A stretch of DNA of 64,000 nt, from positions 124,001 through 188,000 of the forward strand of contig WSYH01000212.1 of the NCBI GenBank assembly GCA_036426205.1, written 5' to 3'. This document shows positions 55,248-64,000 of this stretch, in pieces; position 1 is the first letter of the stretch; every line of letters starts with the position of its first letter. Source of the DNA: Ascaphus truei. Its lineage: Eukaryota; Chordata; Amphibia; Anura; Ascaphidae. A program made the position numbers and the translations under genes. Below the pieces are notes generated by a model. The model did not search any database and had not been told where the DNA came from. It saw only the letters and a list, made by a program, of their open reading frames with translations.

Positions 55248-58156
55248 TATCCTCCCCCTCCAGCTCAGACCTGCTGGAATGAGCAACCATGTACACCCAT
55301 CAGTGTACCCCACCTTCAGGTGACGTCCTCATTCTGAGCTCCTTGAGGCAATTCTATTCAGGAGATGCGAAGACCCACAGTTGCCATTACACATTGACAT
55401 GTGTGCTTTTGTTTTGGCGACAGATCACCAAACATATCAATTTCCTTGTCGTAAAATTCTGACTTCAATTTCCTCTCTTTTTCTTCTTTGACTTCCAGTC
55501 CAGACAGTCCTTTAACTTTGTTTTAATTCTGTGTCTTTCACGCTGTTGGACTATTTACTAGGCATCCAGCGAAACCTGTGCGAACTGTTCAAGGCCAGTG
55601 TTGAACTATTTCGCTTCTGCTTTCCAATCTTTGAGCATTCTAACTCTGAACCTTCATGGTTCTTCTTACTGCATACGTGAGCACATGCAGATCTTTTCCC
55701 AAGACCATTTTCACTCTTACCAGTAATTTTTGATTTCTCCATTGTGGCATTATATTGTACTTACTGTAGAAGATGAAGTACAGAGGCTTGCTACCTCATT
55801 ATCAGTTTGTGACCACAATGAGTAGTCGTGGTTGAAGAGGACACTTGTGACAAAGTCCTTGTAGCCTGTGTACTCAAACAGTGTCTCTTCAAGTACTCGC
55901 TCTACCATGATTTGCTTATCTTTCTCAACCCTGCAGAGGACTTCTCGCTAAAGCTCACCTTTCCATTTCACCAACTCTTCTTTAACTGGATTTGGCAACG
56001 AGTTCTTCTACGGGTTGTGCGATCTCCTCTTCCCTATCTCTAATGTGACCATCTGCTTCTGTCTCAGCACCATTAATATCCAGCACCTCAACATTGATGG
56101 AGTTATCATCAACTCTGACACTACACCATGGCATCTTTCCTTTTCAGTCAGCAGACTTGTAGTCTTGGGCCTCTCTTTCGTGATGCATTAATTTATTCAG
56201 ATGAAAGCACCACTGGAAAAACAGTGACACCCATCTCAGCGTTAGATAGTGAATATGTTTCTGTCTCATTCTAGTCACAGACTGAATCTTTATAACAGCT
56301 GCTTCCATAGTAAGGAATCTGTTCTGGACCACGTGGGCATGGAAGCATGACTAGAGTGCAATCACACATTGCTTCAATTGTCGATAGTTCTTCCTTTGTC
56401 GTTGCATCCTCCAAAATGACTGAAGCAGGCTGCTTTATTCTGGCGGTAAAGCTGATGAGCTTTCATCCCTCTGTAGGCAGCCTGTATGAGGACAGTTGTG
56501 GAGCATTTGCGGAGATAATGTTCTCTCTCAATCCTTCCTTGGATAAGAGCTCTCTATTATTTCTGAATGATTAGTATACTTCTCTTCCCCCCCCCCCGCA
56601 GAGTCTGTTCTGATCTGAGAAAGTTCTGAATGGAAACATTCCTATGTTGCCGCTTTCATGCTCCTGCTTCTTCCAGTGCTAACTGCATCCTTGACTTTTC
56701 TTGTTCAAATAGCTTCTTCACTTTTTCTAGCTCATGAAGCTTCTCATTCCAGCCAAATCTGAAACGTCCTCTTTCAGACTTGTATTTTCTCTTTGTACAG
56801 TCTCTAAATTATTTAGGATCTTTCCATCAGCATCCTACAAGTTACACACCTCTGTGCTGAGAGCGCAGGTCTCATGGTGTGAGAGTTCCAACTCTGTGAT
56901 GAGATTGTGAACCTCTTTTTGAGAGATCTCATAGTACTACTTCCAGTCACCAATCATTTTGTCAGACTTTCTCTGATTCTCAACCATGGTGGCAACAGCA
57001 GCATTTGGCTTCTCCAGACTAGTCGTCACGTCCTCAAACTCACTCTGCACCAGAAACGTTGTCTTCTCATAGACACACACTTAATGAAGGCTGCAGTCAG
57101 ACACATCAGTAGCTCAGCCTTGGCTTCTTGCTCTTTATCTAAGCATTCATGAAAGAGACAACAGTCATACGTGGCAGTTTGCAGTGCATTTTCAGCGTGG
57201 CTCAAGGAATCACCCCTGTTTTGTTCTTCGTCCACTACCATGGTACTTAGGGTCAGAACAGATAGATGCACCTTCTGGGTACACAACTTTGGTATTGGAC
57301 CCTCTTGTATATTGGGGCCCCTTCTGTGGCTCCCTTCCAGGCCCTGCTTCTGATAAGCCTCTGGAGATTCCGCCATACTCCTGATGAATCTGCAGTCAAT
57401 CTCGGCTGTAGTACATCCTGCTCTTTTCTAACATACACCTTCCTGACGTTCCAGGATTATCTTTAAATGTTTCTGCATCTTTCTCTGTAAGTTGAAAACT
57501 TCTTTTCTTGTTCTCTCTCTTCCTCTTTACCTTGGAAGACTTTGATGCATCAGTGGTACTGAGCACACACTCATTGTTAAAAGCTGCTATATCCTTCTTG
57601 CGTCCACAGCGTGTTGTGTGCTGCTGCAGTTGCTTAGCTTACTGGAACAAATTTTCTCTTGCTGCTGATGCTACTATTTTCCCAGGGCCATATAGGAGTT
57701 ATCCCCCTCCTCATCATTATCATCATAAGGCATGAAGGACACGGTTTTGTATGACTGAGCATTTTACACCATAAACACTTCTGGGACTGCTCCGTTTCTG
57801 GGGGCCACGTAGGAATACTGATTCCTGAAGGGACACTGTCTTGTGTGTCATTACACAATAAACACATTCTATCCGCAATTCTAGCACTTTCAGGTGTATT
57901 CTTCATACTGACCACTGGAGGCACTTTTGCATCAATACTGTTCTGTATATGCTGCAATAACCACTAGTAGTCATGCAGGTTTGGCAGGCTTTACTTGCAG
58001 AGTTTATACCGCTTGTAAGTGTCTCTGTAGCAATCTCACTGCTGAGTAGCCATTTAAAAAAACCCATGTGTTTTTGTTTGTTTGTTTGTTTTTTTAACCA
58101 CACAGACCTTTACAGTACTTGCTATGCCTTTTTGAGTGTTCAAATTCTCCACCAAT
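55248..58156 (-). pseudogene. Internal region between two LTRs, contains coiled-coil coding remnants
   Basis: Lies between the polypurine tract at 55248 and the primer-site-like ATTGGTGGAGAATTTG next to the LTR at 58157. Short minus-strand open pieces are scattered through it (for example VEKDKQIMVERVLEETLF and EYTGYKDFVTSVLFNHDY near 55800-55900, and AVIKIQSVTRMRQKHIHYL near 56270, which resembles an IQ motif). Only the myosin-like block at 56660-57235 is recognised. No Gag, protease, RT or integrase motif is visible, which is odd for an LTR element of 2.9 kb. Confidence 0.5.
56660..57235 (-). pseudogene. Myosin heavy chain rod-like sequence
   Basis: Minus-strand pieces in the order of the myosin II rod: RGDSLSHAENALQTATYDC (cf. 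KAKNALAHALQSSRHDC), KEQEAKAELL (cf. EEEQEAKAELQR), then after a frameshift and ~30-residue loss EFEDVTTSLEKPNAAVAT, ENQRKSDKMIGDWK (cf. KKQRNFDKILAEWK), ISQKEVHNLITEL, VQRENTSLKEDVSDL (cf. KRENKNLQEEISDL) and LEKVKKLFEQEKS, with LALEEAG. Several stops are present. No introns interrupt it, so it derives from processed RNA. Which myosin gene cannot be told by eye. Confidence 0.7.
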
Positions 58157-58504
58157 TGTGACAACTCAGTCACGTTGCAGGATCTTTTCTCTCAAAATAA
58201 AGGCAGGACACAAAATAATCTGTTAGCAGGTTTATTCTTAAAGGCATAAAACAAAGCAACAATCAAACAAAATGCCTAGCTCCACTCTGTGCATTAACTA
58301 AACAGTAAACATCTTGCCCTAACAATCCCGGGCGGTTACCCCGCTTACCGATTAAACAAAACTCAAGGATAGTTGAACAACAGGCAGTGCAACAAAAGCA
58401 GACTAAATTGTCCTTACTTTATGCTACATCCTAGCACAGCATACATCCAGGGTGTGGTCTGCCTGTCTGCAGAGTGAGGGCGTTAACCCTTCACTCCCTG
58501 ACAC
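58157..58504 (-). mobile_element. ERV-type 5' LTR
   Basis: Minus strand TGTCAGGGAGTGAAGGG to GAGTTGTCACA, with AATAAACC near 58230 and a GTGTCCTGCC segment after it. The following ATTGGTGGAGAATTTG resembles a tRNA primer site (TGG start). It matches the first ~70 bases of the 54344-55247 LTR, then diverges. Confidence 0.65.
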
Positions 58505-59701
58505 ATGTATATATGTATATGTTTATTTATTTTCAGAAATATGAACACTGGCTAAAATAGATTATTATACAGTGCTATAGATTTTCTTTTTTTAATACAC
58601 AATTTGTTAAATTAAAATGTGAATGCTTAAAAAATAGATTTAAAAGATGTACCAGTGTTCATTAGATATTAGAGGGGGCTTGTACACTTTAAGACTTTTG
58701 AATCTATCTGTTCGCATAGTTATGAGTACCTTAACTAACACATTTATTTAGCAGTGCACTACGTCCCCTAAGGGTAGTGCTGCTGTGCCTTCCCACACTG
58801 GTGAGGTGGAAGTGGGGTGATGTTGGATGACGGGCAGGCATCGAGGAGCATGACGGAACATGTCATCAGAGGGCATCACATCATGAAAGTCAGGTCGCTG
58901 ACACATGTGCATTTATGCTGTTAAAAGATACACCATAGCCTACGTGAGATTCCAAACACCCTTAAACGTCACTGTCCTCACCCATTGATAAACCAATGAT
59001 TTTCTATGTGATTGTGAGTGTATTTTTAATTCTTTCCTTTCCTGGTATTTTAATAAACTGCACTATGGGAGTTGTGGTTTTCATTTTTTTTTTTTTTAAC
59101 ATTTTGGATTTTCGCTGGTGAGAAGTGGTGTGACTGGCCGCCTGACTACAGAAACGCGGCACACCATCACATTTGGGACCTTTTAATTGTTGACCAATGT
59201 ATTATTCTTTATTCATTCTTATACACTTTAAAGATATGATTTAACAAGGAGTGCCAATTGATTTTAGAAACTCCCCTTAGATGTATTTATTATTTAGATA
59301 TATTTGTTTCTTTGAAAGCACTAATTTCTTGTGACACTTGTGACTCACAAAGGTTCCTGTATCCAGGCAGTTTGTGAATCTGGTTAAAAGAACCGTGTAA
59401 TGCTTGAGAAAACAGATGACCAAATGATTCACATTTGACAAGGTTGGATGCAAAAACCAAAAATAAATATACTCGGGTTACTATATAAAACCCAAGCTGT
59501 TTTAAATAATCCTTCATCCCGGCAAGGGTAAGAAGCACTTGTATTATATTTTATTTAATTGATTTTTTTTTAATGTTGCCCAGTAATTGCCAATGTGTTT
59601 ATCTGTGCCCATTGAGGTTATAGATAACAATAGTGACAATCAAAGCATTTTTTGGCTAATGTTTGTTTTTATTTTATTGTGATTTATTTTTCCCCCAGGT
59701 T
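58505..59701. other. Unique DNA, no gene seen
   Basis: Includes an A/T-rich stretch and a T-run at 59084. No supported feature. Confidence 0.45.
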
Positions 59702-60160
59702 TGATTTATTTATTTATAAAATATTTTACCAGGAAGTAGTACATTGAGAGTTACCTCTCATTTTCAAGTATGTCCTGGCACAGAGTTATGACAAATAGAT
59801 GGTTACAACTACATTGTTACATTAAGTGAACAGGGTTATACATTATATACATGCACAGTTAAGGACAATATAGATTATAGGCGTATGTAACAGTTACAGA
59901 CCAGATTAAAATATAAGACAGCTTTAGTTTTCAAAGAACTTGGACTGGTGGTGGCTATGAGAGTCTCTGGTAGATTGTTCCAGTTGTGAGGTGCACAGTA
60001 AGAGAAGGAGGAGCGGCCGGATACTTTGCTGAACCTTGGGACCATTTTGGTGTCAGATCTCAGATAAGTGCTGCATGTGGTAGGGGTGAGGAGCTTGTTC
60101 AGATAGGTGTGTAGCTTGCCCAGAAAGTATTTGAAGGCAAGACAAAAGATGCACCCAAAT
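59702..60160 (-). mobile_element. 5'-truncated LINE (L2/CR1-like) tail
   Basis: The minus strand encodes MVPRFSKVSGRSSFSYCAP and HNWNNLPETLIATTSPSSL, then K.KAVLYF: the conserved C-terminus of L2/CR1-type ORF2 (R.S.GR..FS..AP..WN.LP). A stop, a 3' UTR and an ATAAATAAATAAA-type tail follow. Related in plan to the LINE at 40965 but a different family. Confidence 0.75.
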
Positions 60161-60669
60161 GACTCCTTTGTTACACAGACTTAGATTCTAAATGTAAACA
60201 TGTCACTAGTATATTTTAGCCCAATTTGGTAGGAGCGCAGGAATTGTTCTTTTGTTTTCCATAACTTGTTTGTGTCTGGGAATTTGAATATATGTTGAAT
60301 TTTTCTCACAAATGTTTCTATTTCTTCGCAAATATGTGCAAGTTTGTTTGAAGGCTTTGTTATAAAAAGTTTATGCGAGAACATGCAATTTTGCCACTAG
60401 AGTTTCCTCCGAAGAACTTTACAAATAACCTCTGGCTGCAGTGGAACCATTGTATGCCAAGAGATAATGGTGAAAAGCAATTATAGACAAGTCTTATGTG
60501 AAAGTGCTCACAGGTGATATCTTTATTTGCTGAATATAATAATGGGAATCTTACAGTAGGTCAAAGCTTTAACAATTTATTTCTATGCTATGTCAATGGA
60601 GGGGCAGAGTCCTTATATTTTATTTCAGAGGATCCCACAAAGTGTAGTGGTCTTATCTTTCTTCCACTT

Positions 60670-60905
60670 TGTAAGGAATCCGTTCCTGGATTTGGTGGAA
60701 ACCCTTTCCTTACAGAACTGTGCTGTTTCCAGACAACCTCTCCTCACATCCACCTATGCTGGCAATTACTGCAGTCCTGCCTCAGTGCTCTCTCATTGGA
60801 GGAATGCCCTCACACCTCTCTCCTGTGATTGGCCCATTGGCCTTCTTATACTGTTCTCTCACATTGCCTCAGTGCCGAGCATAGTCCTTTCTTATTGATG
60901 TAACT
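60670..60905 (+). mobile_element. Gypsy LTR fragment related to the 2352-3152 LTR
   Basis: TGTAAGGAATCCG..CCTGG.TTTGG and CCTTACAGAACTGTG..GTTTCCAGACAA match, in opposite orientation, the terminus of the family-B LTR. Similarity fades after 60800; the other end was not found. Confidence 0.65.
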
Positions 60906-61340
60906 GTGTTTGCCACAAGCTACCTGATTGACCGTCCTGTTCATGTATTCTTATTCAGCTGACAATGTAAGAGTTTTTGTCTTGTACTCTACGTGTCATT
61001 GCATGCACAGACATCTATATTGATGTTGTAAACATGTAAAGTATACGAATAAAAAAATGTCTAAAAAAACCCCCTGTTCATTGAATTTTATGTTTCGCTA
61101 TAAAAAGTGCTTCCCAGCTTGAGGTTTGTTTATGACAAGGTCCTACAAGGAGGGGAAGGCAGAGAGGAGACGAGGCCAGGACAATATTCAAAGTGAATGT
61201 ATATTTAGAATTTAATTGGTTATACATAAATAAAAAATTAAGGAGAAAGTAGACATAGACCTAATAAAAAAGGATTATTTAACTCACCTGTAAACAGTTG
61301 GTAGGGGATGTACTGGTATTTAGATATCGGGATACAGAAC

Positions 61341-61847
61341 TGTGACAGGGTGAAGTCAACCCCTATCAGTTATGCCTGGGAAACATATGTCTGAGTGCTT
61401 CATCCAGCACTCATAAGGGTTAACTCAGGTGGAAGCTAGCTAATCATGATGTAAGCTGACACCTGAGAGCCAGCAAGGTAGATAAGGATCTTGTTACCAG
61501 CAGTAGCTGCCTGTGTCAGAGGAGAGCACATGGATAGATGTGCTGCTAGCCAGAAGGATACAGCACACTACTTACTGCAGCCAAAGTAAGATTTCTTTCA
61601 TTTGTTTGCATGACTGCTTAAAAAGACTCTTACGGTTTGGGTATGGTTTAGCCAGCCAGCCTGCTAGCTAGGACTGCTGTGTTAGTCAGTTTTCTCCCAA
61701 CGTGGAGCAGGATTTATTTGCTTAAAGGGACAGTGTACCCGCATGTTATGTTGCTGTGGAGAAATAAAGCCACTGAACGTTTTCATTTATCCTGAAACTA
61801 CACGTGTGGACTGTTCCCTGACCTCGGCTACAGGCCGTCCTGCCACA
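61341..61847 (+). mobile_element. Solo ERV-type LTR with 5-bp target duplication
   Basis: TGTGACAGGGTGAAGTC to CGTCCTGCCACA, flanked by AGAAC at 61336-61340 and 61848-61852. AATAAAGCC at 61764 fixes the plus orientation. The start resembles the LTR at 25528-25986. Confidence 0.9.
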
Positions 61848-62640
61848 AGAACCAAATAGGGTTGGTACCCTGGTGGGCTTAATAACACAGGTGTTTGTGT
61901 ATTGTGTATATGTAATGCATTAATGCAGCTATTAAAGGGCTGGAATCCTGGCTGCATGCATCTGGTGCTCTGGTGCACACTAAAGCCTCCAAAATTAGAG
62001 GTGGCGAATGGAACAATTAAATTATTTATTAACCAATTGCAAAATGACGTCAGCAAGGTCACGTAGCGGAAGTATAAGTGGCTAAGTTTTAAATCAAACC
62101 CACTAGTTACAATTATGTAAGACGAACACCTCAACCCTTATACCACCGGTAGCTGGGAGTGTTTTTAATATATTGAAGGGAATATTCATTTTTTTTATTG
62201 AATACAAACAATTTTGCATGGGAAATTCACACGTTCCTACCATTTTTGCAACATTTTTCATTTCATTTCATTTGTCATTTAAGTGCTGAAAATGTCTGAG
62301 TAATAAACAACTAAACAGTATGAAATAGCTAAGCATAAGATTACAGCAATAAATCAGCACACTGAATGGGTAATTTAGTATAAGAGAGTAATTCCATGCA
62401 TTACATTTGCCAGCCTAAGGTCATTCACACATGTTTCGGTGTAGGCTGGGTAAGAATAAAGAACACTTTGATAAATATTTCACTTGTATAAAGGAATTGA
62501 AGGTAAGGAATGAATAGACTAAGCTAGGAATGAAAACATTTATATCAAGGGAATGAAATCACAGTTAGCAGAAAGATTTGTCAATAATGTTCTCTGACAT
62601 GAGTCGTTACTTTACGACACTTAAATGCACAGCACCATTC
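61848..62640. other. Unique DNA, no gene seen
   Basis: No recognised frame or repeat. Confidence 0.45.
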
Positions 62641-62668
62641 ACATCACATTCACTACCTTGATCTAAAT

Positions 62669-63221
62669 TTGTTTGTAGGCCAAGACCAGATGATCCATAT
62701 GGATATATTCCAGAAGGAACATTCCAGAAACACTCTCCTTCACGCCAGCAGGGCACATAGCCATAGTTTATTCAGAGGAATACCATATGGTCAATACATA
62801 TGTTTACGCCGCAATTGTTCGAATCTTGATGACTATCACCACAGAGCTTACTGATCGCTTCCTTGCAGGAGGATACAATAAAAAAACATTACTTGTTGCC
62901 AATCAAAATGCTCTTAGCCAAAATAGAGAAGAGTTGATCAATGTTAGTCAGGGTCCGGGAAGATTGATGAGAGCTGGTCAATATATACACACATCCGACC
63001 TGGACCCTCCATATTTCATAACAACTTTCAGTAATCAAGCATATGCAATAAAAAAGATTATTAACAAACACTGGTCTATTTTTAATGCTGGCCCTCTTTT
63101 GAGAGAAATTACAGCAATAAATCCAAGGTTTGTGGTTAAAAAATCACAAAGTTTGGGCAACATAATATCCCCAAGTGTGATTAAAAATGTCAAAAAAAGA
63201 ATAGGCAGACAGGCGCACTAA
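62669..63221 (+). pseudogene. Penelope-like protein, post-RT linker region
   Basis: Frame 1: MDIFQKEHSRNTLLHASRAH, GIPYGQYICLRRNCS, equivalent to DIFRKPNFRNTLLSA and IPKAQFIRLKRLCS in the copy at 38.7 kb. A frameshift near 62850 leads to LTDRFLAGGYNKKTL, then PPYFITTFSNQA and INKHWSIFNAGPLL, the counterpart of PLFITTYNRQS and IHKHWQTLS. The frame ends at 63221, before the zinc finger and endonuclease. RT motifs are missing upstream, so only the segment between RT and endonuclease remains. Confidence 0.82.
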
Positions 63222-64000
63222 GGGACATGAACTCGTTGATTCATATTAATATATCCCAATACATGTAAAAATAAAGGGAAAACAATATAACAAAAAATGG
63301 CAAAATAAAGAGGGTTAAAAAGGTTTAAAAACAGAGTTTTAACCAATATAGGGCAGAGAGGGGCACAGGACAAAATCACACCCACACTAGATAATCAAAG
63401 AAAGAATCCGGAACCGATCAATGAACATACCAAATAGACAAGGAGATGCGAAGAGCCCTGCACAGCCTCCGCCTGCAAACTCCACGGGAACAGTCTCACG
63501 TGACCTCTACGCTTTTCGCACGTAGTGCTTCGTCAGGAGTCCACGTGATGACGCTGTCCCTGGAGTTAAATAGCATACCGCAGCCAATGAATGCCTAAAT
63601 GAATGGCAATTGAAAACACAGGTTGCAATCATACATTCCGATCTCCCTGCTGCCAATTTGACTTGCCAAGACCACGAAATCAATTAGAGGTTTAACTCAA
63701 TCAGGCTAACTGTGTCCTGTATAATGAATTAATGCAATTTTTTACACAAAAACCACAACTGATTTCATAACAACTTTCAGTAATCAAGCATATGCAATAT
63801 AAAGATTATTAACAAACACTGGTCTATTCTTAATGCTGACCCTCTTTTGAGAGAAATTACAGTAATAAATCCAAGTTTTGTGGTTAACAAATCACAAAGT
63901 TTGGGCAACATAATATCCCCAAGTGTGATTAAAAATGACAAAAAAAGAATAGGCAGACAGGCGCACTAAGGGACATGAACTCGTTGATTAATATTAATAT
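63013..64000 (+). repeat. 749-bp tandem unit of Penelope-like sequence, running off the window
   Basis: 63013-63252 recurs at 63762-64000 with few differences (for example TTTCATAACAACTTTCAG and GGCAGACAGGCGCACTAAGG). Each unit consists of the coding linker fragment plus an inverted terminal repeat with a ribozyme core. The second copy is cut by the window end. Confidence 0.9.
63508..63536 (-). ncRNA. Hammerhead-ribozyme-like core 8
   Basis: Minus strand: CUGACGA A, stem II GCAC/GUGC with loop UAC, GAAA, AGCGUA. Core bases are canonical; stem III (AGCGUA) is not a clean palindrome. Confidence 0.68.

Noticed and set aside
56230..56300. IQ motif (IKIQSVTRMRQK) as proof of an unconventional myosin
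   Set aside because: It lies downstream of the rod-like part, opposite to myosin order, and is a single short match in a decayed sequence.

Overview
The window looks like a transposon-dense, non-coding stretch of a vertebrate nuclear genome, most likely an amphibian (frog-like). This is inferred from the mix of Penelope-like elements with a GIY-YIG-type C-terminus, chromodomain Ty3/gypsy elements, hAT and Tigger-type miniature elements, L2-like LINE tails, many solo LTRs, AT-rich unique DNA, microsatellites and one assembly gap (47940-47980). I found no intact host gene. Nearly everything with coding character is a mobile element or a decayed copy of one.

Layout. 0-2.2 kb: end of an unknown ORF and a DDE_3-type transposase exon. 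2.35-10.15 kb: one gypsy LTR with a short internal remnant, then an almost full-length minus-strand gypsy element (3719-10150). It has lost its RT catalytic core, and its integrase is split by a miniature transposon (5575-5961) and a Penelope fragment (6268-6702). 10.2-14.2 kb: two converging Penelope-like copies. 16.9-28 kb: mostly unique sequence with a solo LTR carrying a 5-bp target duplication, a pair of hAT miniature elements, a Tigger-like one, an ERV-type LTR, a solo LTR and a SINE. 29.1-30.3 kb: Penelope terminal repeat fused to a gypsy RNase H fragment. 33.6-36.9 kb: another solo LTR and GC-rich foldback DNA. 38.2-42.8 kb: the best Penelope-like copy, with N-terminal region, RT, zinc-finger-like motif and endonuclease remnant, interrupted by a LINE tail and followed by a terminal repeat. 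42.8-46.2 kb: LTR-like DNA, a Ser/Thr-rich repeat ORF and two more Penelope terminal fragments. 46.6-52 kb: minisatellites, a ~342-bp tandem array, a forkhead-like ORF (+) and a BEN-domain ORF (-). 54.3-58.5 kb: LTR-flanked minus-strand sequence with similarity to the myosin heavy chain rod. 59.7-64 kb: LINE tail, LTR fragment, solo LTR and a Penelope copy whose end is tandemly repeated up to the window edge.

The strongest recurring signal is RNA-level. Eight hammerhead-ribozyme-like cores (about 30-47 nt) lie in the Penelope-like terminal repeats. Four of them share a double change in the conserved core (C3 to U together with G8 to A) that would keep the 3-8 base pair. The second unusual locus is the 47.9-51.9 kb block, where forkhead-like and BEN-domain proteins look like parts of one transposon whose 5' repeat also appears in the miniature element at 5.6 kb. 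All family assignments come from motif recognition by eye; no database search was run.
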